DNA from: MTP4 sp052056915
GTDB lineage: Archaea; Halobacteriota; Methanosarcinia; Methanosarcinales; Methanosarcinaceae
Length of the DNA: 64,000 bases
Assembly (NCBI RefSeq): GCF_052056915.1
Contig: NZ_CP195119.1
Location: 186,001-250,000, forward strand
Direction of reading: 5' to 3'
Shown here: positions 1 through 7,576 of the stretch, in pieces
Position numbering within the stretch: position 1 is the first letter of the stretch
Layout: each line of letters opens with the position of its first letter
Notes under the pieces: generated by a model
The model's input: only the letters and a program-made list of their open reading frames with translations
Told to the model about the DNA's origin: nothing
The model's database searches: none
Made by a program: the position numbers and the translations under genes

Positions 1-394
1 TCAAAAGTTTTTCAGCAACCTCTTTTGCTTCTTTCTTTCCCGTTCCGGCGATCAAAAGCGGCATCATCACATTTTCAAGGGCTGTGAAATCCGGGAGCAG
101 GTGATGGTACTGGAATATAAAACCGAGCATCCGGTTCCGCATTTCGGAACGCTCCTTATCTGACATCTCGGTCACGTCCTGTTCGTCAATCAGAAGGGTC
201 CCGGAACTGGGAGTGTCCAGAAGGCCTATCAGGTGCATCAGGGTACTTTTCCCTGAACCCGAAGGCCCGACAATTGCCACAAATTCCCCTTTTTCTATCC
301 TCAGGCAGGCATCGTCAAGGGCCCGGAACTCTACCCCGTCCTGGTAGATTTTGGTAAGGTTCTTCAGTTCAATGATGGGGGTTTTTTCTGTCAT
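1..394 (-). CDS. ABC transporter ATP-binding protein, LolD/MacB type (3' end outside window)
   Basis: Reverse-strand reading from ATG at 394 gives MTEKTPIIELKNLTKIYQDG followed by a Walker A motif GPSGSGKST (about residues 40-48) and a Q-loop region FIFQYHHLLPDF. It therefore carries the first half of an ABC ATPase of the family that powers lipoprotein, antimicrobial-peptide or MacB-like export permeases. The frame is open to the left edge, so signature motif, Walker B and stop lie outside. The partner permease is not in the window, so the substrate is unknown. Upstream lies a purine-rich low-complexity tract rather than a gene, so this may be the first gene of its operon. Family assignment is firm; specific function is inference. 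Confidence 0.93.
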   Translation of the reverse strand, partial: MTEKTPIIELKNLTKIYQDGVEFRALDDACLRIEKGEFVAIVGPSGSGKSTLMHLIGLLDTPSSGTLLIDEQDVTEMSDKERSEMRNRMLGFIFQYHHLLPDFTALENVMMPLLIAGTGKKEAKEVAEKLL

Positions 395-494
395 ACCGGT
401 CGCTTTTTCTGAAACTTTTATATTGAAATTAGTGGGCTTCTTATGTAAAGAGTTTTTGTATAGGGTTTTGCAGGGCGTGGGAAGAAAAAAGTGA

Positions 495-620
495 GAGGAA
501 GAAAAGAAGAGAAAGAGAAGGAGGAAGAGGAAGAAGAAGAGGAAGAAGAAGAAACAAAGAGAAAAGAAACAAAGAGAAAAGAAACAAAGAGAGAAGAAAC
601 AAAGAGAGAAAAAACAGTAA
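495..620. repeat. Purine-rich (GA) tract with 15-bp repeats
   Basis: An almost pure purine tract. From about 547 to 615 it resolves into a roughly 15-bp direct repeat based on gaaacaaagagaaaa, about four copies. It lies between the ABC ATPase start and the end of the first EamA gene. Open frames over it are Glu/Lys-rich or Ser/Phe-rich artefacts. Confidence 0.8.
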
Positions 621-626
621 AAAAGG

Positions 627-1535
627 TCAGGGCAGGAGCTCTTCCAGATTTCCTTCTCCTTCCCTGCTCCTGCCCGCCAGGTAGGCGGCCGTGAGGATAA
701 AGCAGCAACCTATAACCGTGCTTATATAAAGAGGGCTTTTCAGGACCGTGACGTCAAAGAAGATTCCTGAGACCGGTTCGATCAGGGCGAGGATGCTTCC
801 GGTCTGGGCACTTATCCCGGCTATCCCTTTCAGGTAGAGGAGAGCCGCAAGGGTGATGGTTACCCCGAATAGCACCAGGGTCTGCAGGTTTTCAAGGACC
901 AGAGGGAAAGGAGTAGAGGCAATGGAAGGCAGCACCAGGAGCAGGCTTACGCCTGTGAGCCAGAAGGTCTGGGCCATTCCCGAATAGTCGTCTTTGAGGT
1001 AGCGGACCGTGATGATCACCGCCCCAAAGGAGAGGCCGGAAAGCATCCCGAATAGCAGGCCCTTGAAAAAACTGCTGTCCGCTCCGAAGTTGCTCAGGAC
1101 TTCTCCCGGGCGGGCTATCAGCAGCACCCCGGCAACCGCAAGAGCGAGAGGCAGCAGACTTTTACCATTCCTTTTCTCTCCCAGGATAGTGGGGGCCAGC
1201 AGGCTAACATATACGGGAGCCGTGTAGAGGAGCAGGATAGCTATGGAAATTCCACTGTACCTGATAGCCGAAAAGAAGCACAAACCGGTCACGGTATTCA
1301 AAAAGCCAAGTAGCAGGAGGTATTTTCTGTTTCTCCCGAGGTGGAGTTCTTCCAGGCCCCCGCTCAGGAACAGGTAAAGAAAAAGCATGCAAAGCCCGAA
1401 AAAGAGCCTGCAGAAAAGAATGGACCCCACGGACATGTCCTGGATCCGGTCCAGGAAAATCCCGAGCGTACCGTAGATGATGCTGCCGCCTATGACTTCT
1501 GACTGGGATTTGAAAGAGCCTGCCCGTGTGAGCAT
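627..1535 (-). CDS. EamA/DMT-superfamily permease, paralogue 1
   Basis: A 302-residue polytopic membrane protein with about ten hydrophobic helices arranged as two five-helix halves, the pattern of the drug/metabolite transporter (EamA) family. Motifs include GGSIIYGTLGIF near the N-terminus, a first half ending around VLLIARPGE, and a second EamA half beginning near GLLFGMLSGLSFG and containing EPVSGIFFD. It should lie in the cytoplasmic membrane; substrate unknown. The next gene (1599-2552) is a clear paralogue with the same motifs (ACMIYGTVGIF, EPVSCIFFD), so the two arose by tandem duplication. A TATA-like stretch at 1553-1567 is so close to the ATG that the transcript is probably leaderless. 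Confidence 0.9.
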   Translation of the reverse strand: MLTRAGSFKSQSEVIGGSIIYGTLGIFLDRIQDMSVGSILFCRLFFGLCMLFLYLFLSGGLEELHLGRNRKYLLLLGFLNTVTGLCFFSAIRYSGISIAILLLYTAPVYVSLLAPTILGEKRNGKSLLPLALAVAGVLLIARPGEVLSNFGADSSFFKGLLFGMLSGLSFGAVIITVRYLKDDYSGMAQTFWLTGVSLLLVLPSIASTPFPLVLENLQTLVLFGVTITLAALLYLKGIAGISAQTGSILALIEPVSGIFFDVTVLKSPLYISTVIGCCFILTAAYLAGRSREGEGNLEELLP

Positions 1536-1552
1536 GCCCGTGAATTAATACT

Positions 1553-1567
1553 GCCTATATATATTAT
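1553..1567 (-). promoter_or_regulatory. TATA box for EamA paralogue 1
   Basis: Read on the minus strand this is aataatatatataggc. It sits about 20-30 nt upstream of the ATG at 1535, typical archaeal TATA spacing for a leaderless or nearly leaderless mRNA. Confidence 0.6.
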
Positions 1568-1598
1568 TTTGGAAACTTGTTTTTGGAAAACCGGACAT

Positions 1599-2552
1599 TT
1601 ATTCTTCCTCAGCCTCGGCCTCGAAAGCCCACCTGTCCCCGAAGAGCCTTCTCTCTCCGAAAATCCATTTTTTCAGGGAATCGAAACTTTCCAGGCTCAC
1701 CACCAGGGCGGCTGCCAGGATAAAAACGGAGCCTACCAGCATGCCCCTGTGTATCGAGCTTCCCAGGACCGTGTAGTCGAAAAAGATACAGGAAACGGGT
1801 TCTACCAGGGTCAGGATACTTCCCGTAACAGCGGTTACACCCGCAACCCCCCTCATGTAGAGTACTGCCGCGGTTGCCGTAATAAGAACCCCGAAGAGTA
1901 CAAGGGCCTGGAGGTTTGCAACAAGCACTGTCCCGGGCACCTTGACTGCAAACGGGGCCAGGAAGAAAAGGCTGATTATACTCTGCCAGAAGAGCTGGGT
2001 CAGGCCGTTATACTCATCTCTGAGGAAGCGGACCGATATGATGACTCCGCTGCTGAAAAGGCCTCCAAGCAGCCCGTAAAGTATACCTTTCAGGTAGTTA
2101 CCCGAGATATCAAGCTGTTCGAAACCGCCTTCAGGCCTCGTTACATAGAAAACGCCTACCAGGCCCAGGAAAAGAGCGAGAATTGTCCTTCCGGTATTCT
2201 TTTCCCCGAGCAGTAGAGGGGCAAGGAAGGTAAGATATATGGGGTCCGTATAAAGGAGCAGGACTGCCGAAGAAGCTCCCAGGTAACGGATTGCGGAATA
2301 ATAGCAAAACATCTGTGAAACATAAAGGAGCCCCAGGAGAAGGAGGTACTTCTTCCTTTTTTTCAAAGAAAGCTGCCCCAGTTTGCCGGTAATTGAGAGG
2401 TAAACGAAAATGGTGATAAGGCCGAACAGCAGCCGGTAGAAAAGAATCGAACTCACGGACATGTCCCGGAGTAATTCCATGAAGATCCCGACTGTACCGT
2501 AAATCATGCACGCAGCCAGGAGCTCAAAGTGGTGCTTATACGAGGCGGACAT
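1599..2552 (-). CDS. EamA/DMT-superfamily permease, paralogue 2
   Basis: A 317-residue inner-membrane transporter with about ten helices, paralogous to the gene at 627-1535 over its whole length (shared FRLLFGL, KYLLLLG, LLLYT and EPVSxIFFD motifs). It ends in an acidic tail (residues about 305-317, EAEAEEE) missing from its neighbour. Substrate is unknown; members of the family export amino acids, nucleotides or drugs. The two genes are 63 bp apart on one strand, but each has its own TATA-like element, so they may be transcribed separately. A C-terminal fragment of a third relative lies at 10915-11022. Confidence 0.9.
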   Translation of the reverse strand: MSASYKHHFELLAACMIYGTVGIFMELLRDMSVSSILFYRLLFGLITIFVYLSITGKLGQLSLKKRKKYLLLLGLLYVSQMFCYYSAIRYLGASSAVLLLYTDPIYLTFLAPLLLGEKNTGRTILALFLGLVGVFYVTRPEGGFEQLDISGNYLKGILYGLLGGLFSSGVIISVRFLRDEYNGLTQLFWQSIISLFFLAPFAVKVPGTVLVANLQALVLFGVLITATAAVLYMRGVAGVTAVTGSILTLVEPVSCIFFDYTVLGSSIHRGMLVGSVFILAAALVVSLESFDSLKKWIFGERRLFGDRWAFEAEAEEE

Positions 2553-2572
2553 TATAATAAATAGAGTATATT

Positions 2573-2586
2573 AGTGTATATATAAT
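2573..2586 (-). promoter_or_regulatory. TATA box for EamA paralogue 2
   Basis: Minus strand reads aaattatatatacac about 22-32 nt upstream of the ATG at 2552, again predicting a leaderless or very short-leader transcript. Confidence 0.6.
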
Positions 2587-2678
2587 TTTAGGGGGATAGA
2601 GGGTTAACAATAGAAGAAGATTGAGGAAGGTTTCAGGTTTTTTCGGGTTATTCAATTTATTCAGTTTATTCAGTTTAT

Positions 2679-4532
2679 TCAAGCTTTTTCGGGTTTTTTC
2701 AGGCTGAGCACCACCCTTTCCCTGCTCCCCGTCCTGTAGATGGTCAGGCCTTTCAGGCCCTGTTTCCAGGCATAGGTAAGGGCTTTTCCGATCTCGTCCC
2801 TGCTCGCTTCATAAGGCATGTTGATGGTCTTTGAGATCCCTGCGTGGCAATGGCGCTGGAAGGCTGCCTGCATATCGATATGTGTCTTCCAGCCGATGTC
2901 CAGGGCCGACCTGAAGAGCCGCTTTTCTTCCCCGGACACAGGTTTCCCGGACCCGGAGTCAGGCCCCTCAAGGTCCTGCAGGGTGCCGTGAATATAGACG
3001 TGCTCGAGGAGCCTTTCATATTCAGCTTTCTGGAGTCTGGGCCTGAAACGGACTTCGAAAATAGGGTGGACAAGCATGAATTCTTTGCCCACCGTCTGCG
3101 TCCTCCGGTATACCCAGCTGAATACGGGCTCGATTCCCGCGGAACACCCGGCAAGGAGACTGATGGTGCCAGTGGGGGCAATGGCTGTAAGGGCGGCATT
3201 CCTCATAGGGTATTCCCACGTGGATATTTCCCATTCGGGAAAAGGCCCTTTTTTCTCCGCAAGCTTTCTTGATTCGAGAACTGCGGCTTCGTCTATGCAG
3301 GTCATGAGTTTTTCCGCAAGTTTCAGGGCTTCGACGGAATCGTAGGGGATCTCCAGCTTCAAAAGCAGGTCATGAAAACCCATCACCCCGAGCCCCACCT
3401 TCCGGGTCCTTTTCGTGTTTTTCTCGATTTCCGGGACCGGATAGACATTTACATCGATCTCGTTATCCAGGAAACGGACTGCTGCAGCTGTGACTTCCCT
3501 GAGGTAAGCCAGGTCAACCATCCCGGCTGCTGCGAAGAGGGAGAGGTTGATGCTGCCCAGGTTGCAGGACTCGTAGGGAAGGAGCGGCTCTTCCCCACAG
3601 GGGTTTGTTCCGGTGATCCTTCCCAGTTCCGGGGTGAAGTTGTCCTTATTTATACGGTCATAAAAAAGGACGCCCGGCTCCCCGTTTTTCCAGATCCCGT
3701 CTACGATCTCGGAATAGATTTCCCCTGTCTTCACACCTGTCCTTTCATTCCAGACCTCTTCTGTCCGGCCTGCCTCAATTAGCTCCATAAAGGTATCCGG
3801 GATCATTACCGAGAGGTTGAAATTGCTAAAGTCCCCTTCCACCCGCTTGGCCCTGATGAAGGAGATAACATCGTCGTGGGACACGTCCAGGATCCCCATA
3901 TTAGCCCCCCTGCGCCGCCCGAACTGTTTTATCACGTCCGTTGCCGCGTTGAAGAGCCCCATGAAAGAAAGTGGGCCGCTGGCAACCCCGTCAGTGCAGA
4001 GGGCAGGTGAACCCTTTGGCCGTATATTTGAAAAGTTAAACCCGGTACCTCCCCCGGTCTTCTGGATTAGGGCCGCGGTTTTGATCGCTTCGAAAATATC
4101 CTCTACACTGTCCTCCACAGGGACCACGAAACAGGCGGCAAGCTGCCCGAGCTCGGTGCCCGCATTCATGAGAGTGGGCGAACTTGGGAGAAAGATTTTC
4201 CGGACCATCAGTTCCCTGAATTCCCGGTATTCTTCCTCATTTGTTGCAATTGCCCTTGAAACCCTCTCGCAGATATCTTCCCAGCTTTTTTCCCCTTCCC
4301 GCAAATACCTGGCTTTAAGGATCTCATCAACCAGGAAATCCCATCCTTCCGCTTTTTCCCGCATCCGAAGTCTCTTTCCCGCTAAATTAAACGGCAACTG
4401 CCGCAGGTTTCGAATTTCCAGCAAAAATAAGGTTTGGTCGTAGTTCTGGAACATTAATTGTTCAGCGTATTGCTGTCCGCTGTAGATTTTAATCCAGCGT
4501 ATAGTTGTATATTCTTCGGGATTTTTTATCAT
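2679..4532 (-). CDS. nrdJ: Adenosylcobalamin-dependent (class II) ribonucleotide reductase
   Basis: Converts ribonucleotides to deoxyribonucleotides with a B12-generated thiyl radical, an oxygen-independent route suited to a corrinoid-rich methanogen. Visible signatures are SSPTLMNAGT, GGGTGFNFSNIRPKGS, the NPCGE active-site loop (thiyl Cys and Glu), ESCNLGS eleven residues later (redox Cys), a further Cys in LAACFVVP, and APTGTISLLAGCSAGIEP. The reading frame gives 617 residues, but the first 56 look unlike the family. ATG at 4364 (MREKAEGW) is a good alternative start, giving about 561 residues. The protein stops shortly after the barrel at LTIYRTGSRE and has no C-terminal Cys-rich redox tail, which many NrdJ proteins carry. 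Cyclophilin lies upstream on the same strand. Confidence 0.93.
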   Translation of the reverse strand: MIKNPEEYTTIRWIKIYSGQQYAEQLMFQNYDQTLFLLEIRNLRQLPFNLAGKRLRMREKAEGWDFLVDEILKARYLREGEKSWEDICERVSRAIATNEEEYREFRELMVRKIFLPSSPTLMNAGTELGQLAACFVVPVEDSVEDIFEAIKTAALIQKTGGGTGFNFSNIRPKGSPALCTDGVASGPLSFMGLFNAATDVIKQFGRRRGANMGILDVSHDDVISFIRAKRVEGDFSNFNLSVMIPDTFMELIEAGRTEEVWNERTGVKTGEIYSEIVDGIWKNGEPGVLFYDRINKDNFTPELGRITGTNPCGEEPLLPYESCNLGSINLSLFAAAGMVDLAYLREVTAAAVRFLDNEIDVNVYPVPEIEKNTKRTRKVGLGVMGFHDLLLKLEIPYDSVEALKLAEKLMTCIDEAAVLESRKLAEKKGPFPEWEISTWEYPMRNAALTAIAPTGTISLLAGCSAGIEPVFSWVYRRTQTVGKEFMLVHPIFEVRFRPRLQKAEYERLLEHVYIHGTLQDLEGPDSGSGKPVSGEEKRLFRSALDIGWKTHIDMQAAFQRHCHAGISKTINMPYEASRDEIGKALTYAWKQGLKGLTIYRTGSRERVVLSLKKPEKA

Positions 4533-4848
4533 TGTAACCGAACATCTGTTCAGAATCTTTGTTGAGAATTGTATTTACTGATTGGGCATTTTGGGATAAT
4601 TCTCTAAAAAACATAACAAGGAGCTTTTTGGAAGCAATTGGAATCCCGGGCTCTCACCGGTCGTCGTAGACGACCGGCTTTTACAAAAATTTGTAATTAG
4701 AAGGAAATTGAGAAGTAAAGCTGGTTACGAAAATTGAAAAGTAAGGCTGATGACGAAAGCTAAAAACGAAAATTGATGACAACAGTTAAAAACGGAAACT
4801 GAAGATGTAAATTGAATAAAAAGAAAAGGAAAAGTAAAAAACCGGGGC
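4533..4848. other. Intergenic region with one strong hairpin
   Basis: About 316 bp between nrdJ and the cyclophilin gene. It contains the perfect inverted repeat at 4657-4677 and, at about 4690-4810, A-rich degenerate repeats built on gaaaactgaaga/gaaaattgatga-like units. No open frame of merit. Confidence 0.6.
4657..4677. terminator. Perfect 9-bp stem hairpin downstream of the cyclophilin gene
   Basis: ccggtcgtc-gta-gacgaccgg, a 9-bp stem with a 3-nt loop. On the plus strand it is followed by ctttt; on the minus strand (cyclophilin direction) no T-run follows, so it may be an mRNA 3' stabiliser rather than a terminator. Confidence 0.45.
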
Positions 4849-5316
4849 TCAAACGAGCTCGGCTTTTTCGATCTTCACTTCTTTCGTAGGGCGGTCGTTG
4901 CGGCCGGTCTTCACTTTCCCAATCTTATCGACTACATCCATGCCTTCGACGACCTTCCCGAAAACCGGGTGTCCTCTGTTCAGGTGGTTGTTGTCAACCA
5001 GGTTGATGAAAAACTGGCTGCCTCCGGTGTTGGGGCCTGCATTTGCCATGGAGATGGTGCCCCTGTCATTCCGGTTGTTTTTGGTGAACTCGTCCGGAAT
5101 TTCATATCCCGGGCCGCCCATGCCCGTGCCTGTGGGGTCTCCGCCCTGGAGCATGAAACCGTCAATGACGCGGTGGAAGATAATGCCGTCGTAGAAGCCC
5201 TCACTTACGAGCTTTGCGAAGTTCCCTGCGGTAATCGGCATGTCTCCGTACAGTTCGATTGTGATGTCACCCATGTTGGTGTGCAAAATTGCTTTTTTTC
5301 CCTTCCATACAACCAT
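4849..5316 (-). CDS. Cyclophilin-type peptidyl-prolyl cis-trans isomerase
   Basis: A 155-residue single-domain cytoplasmic cyclophilin that isomerises X-Pro bonds and helps protein folding. Family motifs are FHRVIDGFMLQGGDPTGTG (about residues 50-68), MANAGPNTGGSQFFI (about 90-104) with the catalytic Arg of FHR, and VFGKVVEGMDVVD near the C-terminus. The open frame runs further upstream, but the start is set at ATG 5316 (MVVWKGKKA) because an agaggt ribosome site precedes it and the extra upstream residues are repetitive GC-rich sequence. No signal peptide. Monocistronic, with intergenic DNA on both sides. Confidence 0.94.
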   Translation of the reverse strand: MVVWKGKKAILHTNMGDITIELYGDMPITAGNFAKLVSEGFYDGIIFHRVIDGFMLQGGDPTGTGMGGPGYEIPDEFTKNNRNDRGTISMANAGPNTGGSQFFINLVDNNHLNRGHPVFGKVVEGMDVVDKIGKVKTGRNDRPTKEVKIEKAELV

Positions 5317-6240
5317 TTTAATACCTCTGTATAACTTTATATTCCATGTTTTGTTTTTGTGTTTACTTTTGTTTTTTGTGCGTTGTATGCATATCTTACA
5401 TGTAAATCCTTCGCCAGCCGAGTTGCGGCTCGGCAGTACGCTGTCCGTTTCGCTACGCTGCGCTTCGCTCAAGCGGACTAATTATGTTTGTTTATAATGA
5501 GCTGTGTTTTGGCAGAAGGTTACCTGTGTCGGGTTTTGGCTCCGTTGCAAAAAAATATTGAGGGAAAATCAGTAGTTTTTTTTTAAAAAAGATATATTAT
5601 ATAAAGTTTTTACTTTTTCAAGAAGTATAGTTGAGTACTTTTCAATTCCACTTTCAAAAATGCGCTCGGAAAGCCATAAGATTCCATTTTTTGGATTTCA
5701 GCTTTCTGTATCCGAGCTGTGAAAACTTATCCATTGGTCGTCTAGTCAGGGCATTTTTGCTATTTTGGTTCGAGAAGTAAGTTGTCATAAATTTATTCAT
5801 GTGTTTAATTCCTGACTCCCCGCAGTTCCTGTTGGAGTCGAATTTCCAAATTAAGGGGAAGTGATATTGTTGTATCTGAAAGGAGTTGCCCTGGTATTAT
5901 TTGTACCGCAGATTAATAATTTTTAATATGAATATAGACAATTTAAACTTTTTTATTGAACTTGTAATATATATTATAATTGAATGCAGGTTCTTCTTCT
6001 TTTTAAAATTATTGATTATTTAGACATTGAAACCTACTCATATTTGGAAGTATGTTAGGGAGAAAGTGGTGTTTATAATGAGGATTATGCCTCATGAGGA
6101 GGCTGTTGGAAACCAGACTTATATAAAAAATTTGTATAAATCCTCAACTTCATATAATATTTTTTCTGATTTTAATATAGCAAATAAATTGCAAATTAAT
6201 TGCAAATGAATTTTCAAAAATAGTGGTGGGGGCCGCTTGT
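5317..6240. other. Long intergenic region with GC-rich hairpins and AT-rich DNA
   Basis: About 920 bp without a supportable gene. Near 5417-5478 are two adjacent inverted repeats; the remainder is AT-rich. A TATA-like run (gatatattatataaag) is at about 5590-5605. Nothing else recognised. Confidence 0.5.
5417..5478. repeat. Pair of GC-rich inverted repeats
   Basis: gccgag/ctcggc (5417-5434) followed by gtccg/cggac (5443-5478), the second loop holding alternating gct-tcg motifs (cgctacgctgcgcttcgctc). Resembles a REP-like structured intergenic element; gcgaag/cttcgc motifs also occur in the element near 62.8 kb. Confidence 0.5.
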
Positions 6241-6798
6241 ATGGACATATTTAAGGCATTTTGCCTGTGTATAATTGCAGGAATCATAGCAACAGCAATC
6301 GCGTTTCCGGCTTCAGCAGAGATTATTTCAGAATACGAAAATGGAACCGATGAAGAAATAAATGTATCAAATGTATCAGATGTCGCACCTGAAATCAATT
6401 TAACGGAAATCCTTGACCCGGGCATGGACCTGAATTTCCGTTTCCTGACCTCAATGCTGGAACTGCTTGACCTGAACCTCAGGCTCATAGACGGGACCCT
6501 GGAGTCCCGGGTTTCCGAGTATCCTTTCCTTGCACCTACTCTTGAAGGGACCAACTCGGGTATCACCGCGGTTGATTCTATTCTCGTTGTCATGGGCTCG
6601 GGACCCCCGGGTGTTAATGAAACAAATGTCAGTACGGATTCCATCAACGAGAGCTTTGTACGGATAAACGACAGCCTCGAATCCCCCCATTCCATGGTCG
6701 AACATGCCAATTCAACCCTGGGAGAACCAAACGCCACCACCCCGATGATCCTTGAGATGTTTGAAAGCATAAAGGGGATGCTGGCGGTTTTCGGGTGA
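6241..6798 (+). CDS. Secreted protein of an unrecognised family (copy 1)
   Basis: A 185-residue protein I do not recognise. An N-terminal signal peptide is visible (FKAFCLCIIAGIIATAIAFPASA, cleavage likely after ASA). The mature part is acidic and rich in N-x-S/T sequons (NGT, NVS, NLT, NET, NDS, NST, NAT), consistent with an N-glycosylated exported protein. Conserved segments shared with the gene at 12558-13316 are SMLEL(L/M), LNxRLI, SRVS(E/D)YPFLA and ANSTLG. Start is ATG 6241, preceded by gtggtggggg; a GTG at 6223 is the alternative. There is no C-terminal membrane anchor or sorting motif. Stands alone, with intergenic DNA on both sides. Confidence 0.75.
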   Translation: MDIFKAFCLCIIAGIIATAIAFPASAEIISEYENGTDEEINVSNVSDVAPEINLTEILDPGMDLNFRFLTSMLELLDLNLRLIDGTLESRVSEYPFLAPTLEGTNSGITAVDSILVVMGSGPPGVNETNVSTDSINESFVRINDSLESPHSMVEHANSTLGEPNATTPMILEMFESIKGMLAVFG

Positions 6799-7352
6799 AA
6801 GGATATTAGCCCCCAATAGCTTACTGAGTTACTATTCAAAGGTTAGAGAACCGTTTAGCTTCACCGTACTTCGCTCAAATGGAATTAATAATCCAAATCT
6901 TATTTTTTATTAGTTACGGGATGCCTCCGTAAACTTAGCCAAAGCAACCTAATCCTTCTTCAAAGGCTGGGGGAGTTTTTTACTTTTACTAAAGGTATGG
7001 CTGAATAGTTATGAAGGATTAATCAATATTTCATGCTTAACGGCTCATCAGATCCATCAGTTTATGGGGAGTAGGACTTACGCACTTGAAAGGCCAAAAA
7101 CTTCATATTCTTTGAAATATACTAACGACAATAGTAATAAGTGGAGACATATAAAAAACCATAATTGGAGAAAACCATAATTGAAGTTATGGTATAAATC
7201 CATCCAAGTGTATTGACATTGATTACATTGATTTTCTCATTGTGGCATCTAACGTTTATAGCTGTACTGAAGCCGCCAGATTTTCTCATTCTGTAGATGA
7301 TGCTTCTACCCATAACTCCTTTACTTGCCTACTTCAAAGGCAACCTCCAGAC
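6799..7352. other. Intergenic region, no gene seen
   Basis: AT-rich DNA between the secreted-protein gene and the transposase-like remnant. It may include decayed 5' parts of that element, but no homologous frame could be followed. Confidence 0.4.
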
Positions 7353-7505
7353 ACGAGAGCACATATAATGTTCTCATTAAGAGCTTTTCTCAGACTGGAA
7401 TTACAAAGAATCAAAACGGGTATATCCTCGTTTGAAAGCAAAACAAAAATTATCAGAGAAGCAGTGACAGCATATTTAAATGACCCTCTATACACATCAA
7501 ATTAA
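7353..7505 (+). pseudogene. Possible C-terminal remnant of an IS transposase
   Basis: The last 50 codons of an open frame read LRAFLRLELQRIKTGISSFE and IIREAVTAYL, which resembles the tail of DDE-type transposases (a hydrophobic Leu/Arg helix followed by a KxxIIREAV segment). No catalytic residues and no terminal inverted repeats were found, and the upstream frame does not look like protein. If the reading is right, this is the 3' scar of an insertion sequence just upstream of fdhA. Recognition is by pattern only. Confidence 0.4.
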
Positions 7506-7576
7506 TTTATGTAGGTACGAGGTTGTTAAAAACGGTATGTTGAGGGCCAAATGCGTAACTTATAGGACGGAAAAAC

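Noticed and set aside
418..708. Ser/Phe-rich 96-codon frame on the minus strand
   Set aside because: It is the translation of the purine-rich tract at 495-620; no ribosome site and no protein-like composition.
5620..5900. Possible insertion-sequence remnant in the 5.3-6.2 kb gap
   Set aside because: No continuous frame, terminal repeats or recognisable transposase motif could be followed.
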